Below, piece by piece: positions 8,997 through 16,715 of a DNA stretch of 64,000 bases. Numbering within the stretch: position 1 is the first letter of the stretch; every line of letters starts with the position of its first letter. Origin of the DNA: Actinomyces procaprae. Its GTDB lineage: Bacteria > Actinomycetota > Actinomycetes > Actinomycetales > Actinomycetaceae. A program made the translations under genes and the position numbers. The notes under the pieces were generated by a model. The model was given only the letters and a program-made list of their open reading frames with translations, had not been told where the DNA came from and ran no database searches. The DNA lies in assembly GCF_004798665.1 (NCBI RefSeq), contig NZ_CP039292.1, positions 1,178,001 to 1,242,000 of the forward strand, read 5' to 3'.

Positions 8997-10142
8997 ATGG
9001 ATAACGAGTTGTTCCCCCATAAGTTACCAAGCGTGATACCTCCGGCGCTGGTGCGGCGCTCCACTGTGGGGCGCAGCCTACTGGAAGAGGGAGTCGGCTC
9101 AGGGCGACTCACTCAGGTACGTCGGGACGTTTATGTGCACGTCCCGTGTGACGCCGAGGCCTGGGAACAACGCGCAGCCGTACACGGCGCAATGCTTGAA
9201 GCGTTTCGAGCTGATGCGCTTGAAGGGATAGTTGTGTTGGAGAGCGCCGTTCTTCTACACGGCGGCATGACCTGGCGCACGCCCAAGTCTCTGAACTTGG
9301 CGGTCCGTTATCGGCCGACCGGTTTGCAGCGGCCTCCGACGCGGCGCGACCCGATGCGCCCGCCGAGTCGTGACCTGGGTCCGCTCGACCGCCGTCGTGC
9401 ACTCGCTCGCCGCCCCGTTGTTCGCCACCACTTCCCGGTGCCAGATCAGGACGTCGTCATCATCGGTGGACTGCGCGTCACCGGAGTTGAACGCACTATC
9501 GAGGACTGTGCTCGTTATTTGGAGCCCGACGCCGCATTGGTTGCCGTTGACTCGTTGTTCGCAGTGGCCACGGGGGCGCTTCCCCATCGGGAGAGTGAAC
9601 GCTCCGGCGCCGACGACGTCGATCGTCCTTGGGACCGTGCTGCTGAGATTAACCAGTTGGCGGCGGCCATGCGCGCGCGAGTCCTGGCGAGGTTGAGTAA
9701 ACGGAGAGGGGAGCGCGGGGTGCGGCGCGCGCGTGCCGTCGTCGAGGCCGCAACGCCATGGAGTCAGTCCCCGTATGAGACAGAACTGCGCCGGGTCTGC
9801 CTGGTCAATGGAATTACTGCACCGACGCCGCAAATGCCGCTCCGTACTGCGTCAAAAACCTGCTATGCGGACCTTGGCTGGTTGAAGCTGCGCAGGGTGG
9901 CCGAAGTGGATGGCCATATCAAATACATGCACGACGCGGATCTCGTACAGTCCAGACAATTCGCGCGCGACGAGCTCTTCGCGGAGCATGGCTTCGAGAT
10001 TGCTCATTTCTCGCCCGATGATGTAGCCGATTCTGAGCGGGCGCTAGGGATGTTGCACGCGTTGTTACCTCGGACGGCATGCGAGGGGCGACCGGTCACC
10101 GGCCTGCGAACCAAGCGAGAGCGTTCACGGGAACGCGCCTGA
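8997..10142 (+). CDS. AbiEi/DUF559-like protein with a PD-(D/E)XK nuclease-type C-terminus
   Basis: This 381-residue protein has the layout of a family common in actinobacteria: an N-terminal winged-helix-like region (VRRSTVGRSLLEEGVGSGRLTQVRRDVYV), a central part annotated as AbiEi-antitoxin-like in relatives (ESAVLLHG...VTGVERTIEDCAR) and a C-terminal Vsr/DUF559-type fold. Candidate nuclease residues are a Glu near 261 (SPYETELRR), Asp near 292 (YADLGW) and E303-V-D305 (AEVDG), so the metal-binding set looks intact. No partner toxin gene is adjacent. Codons are less biased and more AT-tolerant than in the neighbouring mo genes. ATG at 8997 has only a weak ribosome site; an ATG at 8886 lies inside the last repeat unit. 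Substrate and function are unknown. Confidence 0.75.
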   Translation: MDNELFPHKLPSVIPPALVRRSTVGRSLLEEGVGSGRLTQVRRDVYVHVPCDAEAWEQRAAVHGAMLEAFRADALEGIVVLESAVLLHGGMTWRTPKSLNLAVRYRPTGLQRPPTRRDPMRPPSRDLGPLDRRRALARRPVVRHHFPVPDQDVVIIGGLRVTGVERTIEDCARYLEPDAALVAVDSLFAVATGALPHRESERSGADDVDRPWDRAAEINQLAAAMRARVLARLSKRRGERGVRRARAVVEAATPWSQSPYETELRRVCLVNGITAPTPQMPLRTASKTCYADLGWLKLRRVAEVDGHIKYMHDADLVQSRQFARDELFAEHGFEIAHFSPDDVADSERALGMLHALLPRTACEGRPVTGLRTKRERSRERA

Positions 10143-10174
10143 ACCTTGTGCTATTGCGCCCGGGCTTGACCCAT

Positions 10175-10239
10175 ATCTACCGACCTCGGCACGTAAGATC
10201 TACCGACCTCGGTATGTAAGATCTACCGATCTCGGCGGG
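10175..10239. repeat. 23-bp repeat array, inverted relative to 8732-8886
   Basis: Two full units (10175-10197 and 10198-10220) and a partial third read ATCTACCGACCTCGG plus ACGTAAG-type linkers, the reverse complement of the units at 8732-8886. The mobA stop codon lies inside the third unit. The array separates the convergent genes at 8997-10142 and mobA. Confidence 0.93.
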
Positions 10240-10897
10240 AGTAGGCGCGGATGTCCTCCCACGTGTCGAGGTCACGCGCGGCACGGGTAAGCGCCTCCCC
10301 GTGTGCGTGCAGGTCGACTTGAACCAAGTCCATCCCACCCAGGGCCCGCCGCACCGCGACATCCCGTAGCGCCACACCGCCCGGCGCGACTGCCGCGTCC
10401 AGAGCCGCAGTCCGGTACGCGCCCAGAAGGTACTGCACGTGATCGCCGTCAACCACGCAGGCTCCGTCCACCCCGACGCGCCCTTCCAGTGCCTCCACCA
10501 GTAGCGGCAGCGCCCGCCATGAGTCCGGGGCATCACAGGTGACGATCGCACTCAGGCGCCCGCCGCCGACGACGTCGGCCGTCCCTGGCGCATCAGTCGC
10601 CGATGCGTGCTCGACGGCGGCGAGCCGGGCCAGCCCGGCCGCAATTCCGGCCACCGGCCCGCCCAACGGCGGATCCTCCAATGCCTGAAGTACCCCCGCT
10701 GGAACCATGACGGTAGGCGGTGCCACCACAACGACACGGCCAGGCGGAAGCTCGGTGCGCACGTGTTCAATCCCGGACAGCACGTGGTCCAGGAGGCGGG
10801 TGCCGTCAAGGAGCACGTCTGGCTTCGATGCTCCGCCCAGGCGCCTCCCGGTGCCCCCAGCAAGGACGACGACGTCCAGGCGCCTCGCCTGCGTCAT
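10223..10897 (-). CDS. mobA: Molybdenum cofactor guanylyltransferase MobA
   Basis: MobA attaches GMP from GTP to molybdopterin, making the MGD form that NarG needs. The 224-residue protein opens with VVLAGGTGRRLGGASKPDVLLDG, the LAGG-x-G/S-x-R-x-GG-x-K nucleotide-binding signature, then LEDPPLGGPVAGIAAGL and IVTCDAPD (the metal-binding Asp region). The ATG overlaps the moaC stop (ATGA). The last four codons and the TAG lie within a 23-bp repeat unit, so the protein ends SRRDR through repeat sequence. It sits in a moaC-mobA pair downstream of moeA. Confidence 0.92.
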   Translation of the reverse strand: MTQARRLDVVVLAGGTGRRLGGASKPDVLLDGTRLLDHVLSGIEHVRTELPPGRVVVVAPPTVMVPAGVLQALEDPPLGGPVAGIAAGLARLAAVEHASATDAPGTADVVGGGRLSAIVTCDAPDSWRALPLLVEALEGRVGVDGACVVDGDHVQYLLGAYRTAALDAAVAPGGVALRDVAVRRALGGMDLVQVDLHAHGEALTRAARDLDTWEDIRAYSRRDR

Positions 10898-11580
10898 TCC
10901 TCCTCCCGGCCGGCACTGTCACGATCAGCCACCGGCGGGAGGCCGCTAATCCCGGGGTCCTCTCCCGGACGTACCCAATCACCGGAGCGACCACCGGACT
11001 TTGACGTCACCTTCGCCTCGCGCAGGGCCACATCCCGGTCAACGCCCTTGACCATGTCCACCAGCGCCAGGCCTGCGACCGTGGCCGCCGTCAGCGCCTC
11101 CATCTCCACTCCGGTGCGGTCGGCGGTGCGCACCATAGTCGCGATGCGCACGCCGTCGTCGTCGATATGCAGGTCCACGCTGCAGGCGTGCACTCCGATA
11201 ACGTGTGCCAGCGGCAGCAGCTCCGGTACGCGCTTGGCTGCGGCGATCCCGGCGATGCGCGCCACCGCGAGCGCGTCGCCCTTGGGCACGGCGTCGTCGC
11301 GCAGTGCTGCGACTATTACCGGAGAGCAGGCCACGAATGCGGTCGCGGTGGCTGTGCGAATGGTGGGGTGCTTGGCGGACACGTCCACCATGTGTGCGGC
11401 GCCCGCTTCATCCAGGTGAGTCAGGCGGACTGGCCCGCGGCTGACTGCCTCGTGAGGAGCGGGCCCATTGTGGTGGTCGGTTGGCCGAGTGCTGGACTCC
11501 AGGGGTGCTCCGACGGCGCCGGGGCCCTGCTCGGGCGTGACTCCTCGGGCCGGGGCGGGGTTGCGGTGGAACAGGCGCAT
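10894..11580 (-). CDS. moaC: Cyclic pyranopterin monophosphate synthase MoaC, with N-terminal extension
   Basis: MoaC works with MoaA to turn GTP into cyclic pyranopterin monophosphate. The core begins near residue 53 (LTHLDEAGAAHMVDVSAK). Residues equivalent to known catalytic positions are present: the Lys in AVPKGDAL, the His in LLPLAH, and Asp/Lys in DMVKGVDRD, with KSGGRSGDW near the end. Two oddities are seen. The protein has about 50 extra low-complexity N-terminal residues compared with the usual ~160, so the true start may be further in, perhaps a GTG. The usual PLCHP motif reads PLAHV, losing its Cys. The stop overlaps mobA by 4 nt. Confidence 0.92.
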   Translation of the reverse strand: MRLFHRNPAPARGVTPEQGPGAVGAPLESSTRPTDHHNGPAPHEAVSRGPVRLTHLDEAGAAHMVDVSAKHPTIRTATATAFVACSPVIVAALRDDAVPKGDALAVARIAGIAAAKRVPELLPLAHVIGVHACSVDLHIDDDGVRIATMVRTADRTGVEMEALTAATVAGLALVDMVKGVDRDVALREAKVTSKSGGRSGDWVRPGEDPGISGLPPVADRDSAGREEE

Positions 11581-11628
11581 GAGGTTCCTCGGTGTGGTGA
11601 CTGGTCGGTTTGGTGCTCGGGAGGTCCG

Positions 11629-12993
11629 CTACCGGACTGGGCCTGGTACCGGGGCCGCGGGGCTTGACAGTGCTAGTAGGCGGACCTGGTCTCCGGCCTC
11701 GACCGCCTGAACATCCGCGTCGACTACAGCCAGCGCCTGCGCTGCCGGCAGGGAGGCGACCAGGTGGGATCCCGACCCCAGCCGGTGTGACGGCTCCACC
11801 CAGACGGCGTCCGGCGGCGCCCCCGCGGGCAGCGGATCCGGAGACGCGACGAAGCGTACCGGCACATGCTGGCGGCGTCCCCTTGGGCTGCGCCAGCCGA
11901 CGGCGGCCCGCGCCGTCGTACGTTTCTCGCCGTCATGGGATGCGTGCGGCTCGGCGGCGGTGTCGTGGCCGGACAGGCGGGCCAGGACGGGGGCGACGAT
12001 CGTAGTGAAGGACACGAGTACGCTCACCGGGTTCCCGGGTAGTCCGATGACCGGAACTCGCCTTCCGTCGTCGGCTCGAACGGCCCCGTATCCCTGCGGC
12101 TTGCCGGGCTGCATCGCCACCTTGGCGGTTGCCAGCTCGATGTCGTCCCCTGCCGGGCCCGCCGACTGCCCGCGGGCGGCGGCCAGGGCAGCGAAAGGAT
12201 CGTAGGCGCCCACCGAGACGCCCCCGGAGGTGACGATGAGGTCGGCGTCGGCCGCGGCTGCACGGAGGGTCTCGGCCAGTGCGTTCGGTGAGTCGGCACT
12301 ACGGAGCACAGCGGCCAGTCGCGCCCCGTGCTCGGCCACCAGCCCCGACAGCAGCGGACCGTTGGAGTCCGGGATGGTGCCGGCGGTCAGGCCCTTACCC
12401 GCGTCAGCCAGCTCTGCACCGGTGATGACGACGGCGACGCGCGGCCGTGGCACTGCCCGCACCACGCAGTGGCCCACAGACGCGATGGCGGACACGGCCG
12501 TGGCCCGCAGCCGTGTTCCCGCCCGCAGCACGACCTGGTTCACGGTGACGTCCTCCCCGGCGTGACGCACATTGGCGCCCGGATCGACGGCGGCGCGCAC
12601 CTCCACCCGCTGCGGCAGGGGGCCCGCTCCCGGGGCCTGGTCGGTGTCCTCGACCCTGACGACGGCGTCGGCGCCCTCAGGCAGCATGGCGCCGGTCATG
12701 ATCCGCAGCGCTGTACCCGCGGCCAGCCGCACCGGCGCTGCTCCTGCCGGCACGTCGCCCGATACCGGCAGGGTGACGGGAGCCCTGCGCGTGGCCGCCA
12801 CGTCAACGGCGCGCACGGCGTATCCGTCCATGGCGGAGTTCGTCCAGGGTGGTACCGGCACGGCGGCACGCACATCCTCGGCCAGCACCAGGCCGTGCGC
12901 GCGCGCCAACGGCACCTCTACCGGGTCCAGCGGCTTGAGGGTGCGCAGCACTCGGGCGAGGTATTCCTCGGGCGGCAGCATGGGGGAGGTCAT
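11629..12993 (-). CDS. moeA: Molybdopterin molybdenumtransferase MoeA
   Basis: MoeA inserts molybdate into adenylated molybdopterin. The 454-residue protein shows the family order: EDVRAAVPVPPWTNSAMDGYAVRAVD near residue 45, IMTGAMLPEGADAVVRVEDT, then the MPT-binding domain with TGAELADAGKGLTAGTIPDSNGP, IVTSGGVSVGAYD and VIGLPGNPVSVLVSF. I prefer the ATG at 12993 because AAGGA lies 6 nt upstream; an ATG at 13008 is possible but has no clear ribosome site. It lies 48 nt upstream of moaC on the same strand, so moeA-moaC-mobA is a likely operon. Confidence 0.95.
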   Translation of the reverse strand: MTSPMLPPEEYLARVLRTLKPLDPVEVPLARAHGLVLAEDVRAAVPVPPWTNSAMDGYAVRAVDVAATRRAPVTLPVSGDVPAGAAPVRLAAGTALRIMTGAMLPEGADAVVRVEDTDQAPGAGPLPQRVEVRAAVDPGANVRHAGEDVTVNQVVLRAGTRLRATAVSAIASVGHCVVRAVPRPRVAVVITGAELADAGKGLTAGTIPDSNGPLLSGLVAEHGARLAAVLRSADSPNALAETLRAAAADADLIVTSGGVSVGAYDPFAALAAARGQSAGPAGDDIELATAKVAMQPGKPQGYGAVRADDGRRVPVIGLPGNPVSVLVSFTTIVAPVLARLSGHDTAAEPHASHDGEKRTTARAAVGWRSPRGRRQHVPVRFVASPDPLPAGAPPDAVWVEPSHRLGSGSHLVASLPAAQALAVVDADVQAVEAGDQVRLLALSSPAAPVPGPVR

Positions 12994-13215
12994 CGGGGTC
13001 CTTGTCATGCGTTTACGTGTGCGGGATTCACCACGGCAGGCCGCGGCGTCTCCTTACCGGTTCATCATGCCCTGCCGCCCTCGGCGGCCGCACCCTGGTT
13101 GCTCCAGCTGCGCAGTTCGGGCATGGGGCGTGTACCCTCCCTGGGGCCGGATGCGGCGGCGTCGTGTCCGGACCGGCACGGTGCGCTCGGAGCGGCAGGT
13201 GTAAGGAGGAGAACC

Positions 13216-13704
13216 GTGACCCACACGAATCCGAATTTCGATCCCACGGGCTCCGGCGTCGTCGGCGGCACCGCGTCCGCCACGGCTCGGATTGTGCGCG
13301 CCGAAGTCACCTCTGCCGCGCTCGACACCGCTGGGCTCGCCAGCGCGGTTGCGGACCCGGCTGCCGGCGCGATCGCCACCTTCGATGGCAGAGTCCGCGA
13401 CCACGACGACGGGCGCGGGGTTACCGGTATCAGCTATTCGGCACATCCCGGCGCGAACGAGGTGATCGGTCAGATCGTGGCCCGGATCGCCGCCAGGGAT
13501 GGGCTACGTGCGCTCGCGGTTGCTCACCGCGTCGGTGAGCTCGAGGTGGGGGAGACGGCGCTGGCGGTGGCGGTGAGCGCGGACCACCGCGCCTCCGCAT
13601 TCTCGGCCGTGAGCGACATCGTTGAAGAAGTCAAGGCCCGGCTGCCCGTCTGGAAGCAGCAGGTCTTTGCGGACGGCTCCCGCGCCTGGTCCAATACGCC
13701 CTGA
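13216..13704 (+). CDS. moaE: Molybdopterin synthase catalytic subunit MoaE
   Basis: MoaE, with two MoaD thiocarboxylates, converts cyclic pyranopterin monophosphate to molybdopterin. The 162-residue protein has GAIATFDGRVRDHDDGRGVTGISYSAHPGANEVI, then ALAVAHRVGELEVGETALAVAVSADHR and the end DIVEEVKARLPVWKQQVFADGSRAW, whose KxxxPxWKxE/Q-type Lys residues match the active site of the family. The GTG start has AAGGAGG 6 nt upstream. It reads away from moeA and converges on moaD, with 26 nt between the two stops. Confidence 0.95.
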   Translation: MTHTNPNFDPTGSGVVGGTASATARIVRAEVTSAALDTAGLASAVADPAAGAIATFDGRVRDHDDGRGVTGISYSAHPGANEVIGQIVARIAARDGLRALAVAHRVGELEVGETALAVAVSADHRASAFSAVSDIVEEVKARLPVWKQQVFADGSRAWSNTP

Positions 13705-13730
13705 GATCCGCCCGCTGTCGCTCGGGGAGC

Positions 13731-14030
13731 TCAGCCGCCTGCGAAAGGCGGTAGAACGTCTACCCGGTCGCGGTCGTGCAGTTCGGTCAGCGAGTCGGCC
13801 GGGGCCGACAGGGAGTTGACCAGGTAGCTGGACACGCCGATTAGCTTGGCAAGCTCCAGGCCGCGTCCGGCCAGCAGCTCGCGCAGCCCCGCCAGGGTTG
13901 TGCCCGCGGGTAGTTCCAGCCGCTCCTCGGTGCGGCCCGCCGCCTGCGCGGCGGCGGCGAAGTAGCGCAGCTCGATGGCGATGGTGCCGACGGCATTTGT
14001 GCCGGTGCTGGAGTCGGGGATGTCGGCCAA
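13731..14030 (-). CDS. moaD: Molybdopterin synthase sulfur carrier subunit MoaD
   Basis: MoaD is a ubiquitin-fold protein whose C-terminal Gly-Gly is thiocarboxylated and donates sulfur in molybdopterin synthesis. The 99-residue protein has IELRYFAAAAQAAGRTEERLELPAGTTLAGL and ends DRVDVLPPFAGG, so the required double-Gly terminus is intact. About 17 residues precede the usual start; a later start codon is possible. It converges with moaE and lies between moaE and moaA. Confidence 0.93.
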   Translation of the reverse strand: MADIPDSSTGTNAVGTIAIELRYFAAAAQAAGRTEERLELPAGTTLAGLRELLAGRGLELAKLIGVSSYLVNSLSAPADSLTELHDRDRVDVLPPFAGG

Positions 14031-14152
14031 GCCTCTCTCCTCGTTGGTCTTGCCCGTCCCTGGTTACCAGGTGTGGCGGGCTGGGGGCGCGTGCTCAGGG
14101 GCTGACTGTATAGCCGCAGCTGCTGAGATCGCCATGCGGCGCTCCAGGCAGC

Positions 14153-14237
14153 TTCTACCGATCTGGGTGGTTGTTTCTACCGACCTCGATGGTTATATCT
14201 ACCGACCTCGGTGGTTATTACTACCGATCTCGGCGCG
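14153..14237. repeat. 22-bp variant of the dispersed repeat, about four units
   Basis: Units begin at 14153, 14175, 14197 and 14219 (last one partial). They share CTACCGACCTCG or CTACCGATCTCG with the 23-bp family but use GGTGGTTAT-type linkers in place of GGTACGTAAG, giving a 22-bp period. The orientation matches 10175-10239. The array ends about 40 nt short of the moaA stop, in the gap between moaD and moaA. Confidence 0.88.
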
Positions 14238-14279
14238 AGTGAGGACGGAGGACGGAGGGCGGAGGGCGGGTGCGTCGCG

Positions 14280-15362
14280 CTAGCCGCCGATGGCGGACAT
14301 GGTCCGGGCTGGGGCGGTGAACTCGGAGGGCGAGCGCGGATCGTTCATCCCGTGCGCGCGGGGCTTGTGCCAGGCGGAGTCAGCCCAGATGCGCAACAGT
14401 TCTTCGTCGTCGGCGCCTGCGCGCATGGGGCCGCGCAGGTCGGTCTCCGCCGCCGAGAACAAGCAGGTGAGCAGCCGCCCGTCGGCCGTCAGCCGGGTCC
14501 GATCGCAGTCGGCGCAGAAGGGCGCCGTCACTGACGCGATGACTCCGACTCGGCCTGCCGGATAGTCGGCCCCGTCAGGGCCCGTACCTGCGGCCACCTC
14601 CCAAAGTGCTGCCGGACGCCGGTCGGGTCTGCCCACGGGAGTCAGTGCGAAGCCCGCCCGCCGCAGCACTGCCAGCACTTGCTCGGCGCCGACGACGTCG
14701 TTCGCCTTCCAGGTGCCGCGCGGCCCCAGCGGCATGTGCTCGATGAAGCGCAGCTGCCAGCCGCGCCGCAGGCACTCCGCCGCCAGCTGTGGAGCGCGCT
14801 CCTCAAGACCCTCGGGCACGGCGACGGCGTTGACCTTGATGGGGGCCAATCCCGCCGCCTGCGCCCCGGCGACGCCGCGCAGCACGTCATCCAGCCGGTC
14901 GCGGCGGGTCAGGGCGGCGTACTGGCGGGGATCGAGGGCGTCGATGGACACGTTTACCCGGTCCAGGCCCGCCGCGCGCAGCCCCGGGGCCCGCTTGTCC
15001 AGCCCCAGCCCGTTGGTGGTCAGGCCGATATCCGGCTTAGCGCCGGCGCGGGTGCGCAGGGCGGACAAGGCGGCGACGATCTGTTCCAGGTCCCGGCGCA
15101 GCAACGGCTCGCCGCCGGTCAGTCGAATCCGCTCCACCCCCAGTCGCTCCACGGCCAGCCGGGCGAGCCGGGCGATCTCCGCAACCGTCAGCAGCTGCGG
15201 GCCGGGTAACCACGCGAGGCCGTGCGCCGGCATGCAGTAGGTGCAGCGCAGGTTGCAGCGGTCGGTCACCGAAACCCTCAGGTCGCGCACGGTGCGCCCG
15301 AAGCGATCCAGCAGCTGCTCGGGGACCGCCGTGGGCACAACGGTTGTGGCCTGCGCGCTCAT
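14280..15362 (-). CDS. moaA: GTP 3',8-cyclase MoaA (radical SAM)
   Basis: MoaA performs the first step of molybdenum cofactor synthesis with MoaC. The 360-residue protein has the radical-SAM C36-x3-C40-x2-C43 cluster (CNLRCTYC), the GGEPLLRRDL SAM-binding motif, a second C-terminal cluster (CADCDRTRL...LLTCLF), and the C-terminal Gly-Gly that MoaA needs for activity (SAIGG). The ATG at 15362 (MSAQATTVV) fits the family start; no coding similarity is seen upstream. It lies 13 nt from the DUF2249 gene on the same strand. Confidence 0.97.
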   Translation of the reverse strand: MSAQATTVVPTAVPEQLLDRFGRTVRDLRVSVTDRCNLRCTYCMPAHGLAWLPGPQLLTVAEIARLARLAVERLGVERIRLTGGEPLLRRDLEQIVAALSALRTRAGAKPDIGLTTNGLGLDKRAPGLRAAGLDRVNVSIDALDPRQYAALTRRDRLDDVLRGVAGAQAAGLAPIKVNAVAVPEGLEERAPQLAAECLRRGWQLRFIEHMPLGPRGTWKANDVVGAEQVLAVLRRAGFALTPVGRPDRRPAALWEVAAGTGPDGADYPAGRVGVIASVTAPFCADCDRTRLTADGRLLTCLFSAAETDLRGPMRAGADDEELLRIWADSAWHKPRAHGMNDPRSPSEFTAPARTMSAIGG

Positions 15363-15375
15363 GCGGTGATCGTAC

Positions 15376-15678
15376 TCAGCCGACGCGCAGGATCTCCACG
15401 CGGGCGAAGCCGTCCTCGGCCTCAAGCAGTGTGTGTCGGACGGTCATGGGCAACTGGTCGATCTGGGCCAGCAGCGGCGTGGGCACGTGTGGGGCTACCA
15501 GTTCGAATCCTTCACCTACTGCCAGTGAGGAGACGGCGCCGAGCACCGCCGGGTGGCGCAGTCGGTGGGGGATCGGCCGCACGTCCAGGCTCATGCGTTC
15601 GGTGCTCGTCTCGCCGCAGCCACAGGTGTGGTGGGAGTGGGACTCCCGGATGGGAATGAGCCTCGGCTCCTCGCTCAT
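15376..15678 (-). CDS. DUF2249-type small protein
   Basis: This 100-residue protein has the DUF2249 pattern SLDVRPIPHRLRHPAVLGAVSSLAVGEGFELVAPHVPTPLLAQI followed by a C-terminal beta-hairpin end. The N-terminus adds a Cys/His-rich stretch, HSHHTCGCG, which could bind a metal. The start at 15678 has a strong AGGAGG site. Proteins of this family often neighbour nitrate and nitric-oxide metabolism genes, but their biochemical role is not settled. It is transcribed just upstream of moaA and downstream of the regulator at 15848-16633. Confidence 0.8.
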   Translation of the reverse strand: MSEEPRLIPIRESHSHHTCGCGETSTERMSLDVRPIPHRLRHPAVLGAVSSLAVGEGFELVAPHVPTPLLAQIDQLPMTVRHTLLEAEDGFARVEILRVG

Positions 15679-15847
15679 GTTTCCTCCTGATGGGTGTTCT
15701 CCGCTCGGTCGGGTGTGCTGCCGTGCGGTTGGCCTGCAGGTCCGGCCCGGTGCGGTGCAACCGGGCGCGGCCGTGCCGACGCGAGTGACGTCAGCCGACA
15801 CAGTTTATTACGGGAGGTGGCGTGAAAAACAAGGTGGCTGCTTGGGC

Positions 15848-16633
15848 TCAGCGCCTCACTACAGGATGGTCGGCGCGGCGCTTCGGGGCCGACCCCGTCT
15901 CAACCGCAGCGCTGAGGTGGCAGCCGTCGGCGCAAAGTGGCGTTACTGAGAATCGGACCGATCCTGCTGGCGGGTCGGCTGATTCCCCAGCAGTCGAGGT
16001 GGTTGCTGAGGCACCGGCGTAACGCTCGTTGAGGAAGCCCTCATGCATGAGACACACCAGCGGGTGGGGTGGGCGGGCGCCGGTGACCAGCGGGCAGGCC
16101 TTGAGCACCACCTGCTCGCCGTCGAAGTCTGGCGCGAAGCCCATGAGCGACAGATGCGGCAGCAGGCTCGCCAGCTGCCCGACCGGGTTGTCGGTCTGCG
16201 CAGGGGCGGCGGGATCCGCAGGCGTGAGCTGCGCCCAGCGACGACCGATTGCCAGAGCCCGGAGTCGGGCAGGTTCGCCGTCCCCGAGCTGATCAACAAT
16301 CGCGTCAAGCAATGCCAGGTAGGAGCCGACCACCTGCGCAGGATCGGGGCCTGCGGGCGCATAGCGCAGGGCCGGACGACCCCGGCGCCCGTTCGATACG
16401 GTTGAGGCGGTCACCAGGCCCGCCTCAACCAGGGCGTCCAGGTGCTCTCGCACAGTGTTGTGGTGAAGGTTCAGGGCACGGGCTACTTGCACCGCGGTCA
16501 GCGGATGGGTTGCGTGCTCGACCTCCTCAAGCACGCGCCGACGCGCCTGGGACAGTTCGGCACGTGCGGACAGGTCCGCCCAGGCGGGACGGGGCAGGCG
16601 TACCGCTGGGACAGGAGGGACGGACATATGCAC
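15848..16633 (-). CDS. Winged-helix transcriptional regulator with C-terminal Cys cluster
   Basis: The 261-residue protein has an ArsR/MarR-like winged helix (about residues 30-90: VLEEVEHATHPLTAVQVARALNLHHNTVREHLDALVEAGLV, wing ending GRRGRPALRY). The C-terminal half contains ACPL, VCLMHEG and PLCADGCHL, giving four Cys residues with nearby His. This spacing recalls SufR-like Fe-S regulators. Together with DUF2249 and moaA downstream this suggests a redox or nitrogen-oxide sensor of the nitrate island; that role is inference. A second in-frame ATG two codons in is an equally good start. It diverges from the membrane protein at 16716. Confidence 0.75.
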   Translation of the reverse strand: MHMSVPPVPAVRLPRPAWADLSARAELSQARRRVLEEVEHATHPLTAVQVARALNLHHNTVREHLDALVEAGLVTASTVSNGRRGRPALRYAPAGPDPAQVVGSYLALLDAIVDQLGDGEPARLRALAIGRRWAQLTPADPAAPAQTDNPVGQLASLLPHLSLMGFAPDFDGEQVVLKACPLVTGARPPHPLVCLMHEGFLNERYAGASATTSTAGESADPPAGSVRFSVTPLCADGCHLSAAVETGSAPKRRADHPVVRR

Positions 16634-16715
16634 AGGCTAACGTCTGTCCCGGCTCCGAGGTGAGCGAACGACCAACTGAACGCAGCGGAGGCGGTGCACC
16701 GCTACGATCCCCCGC

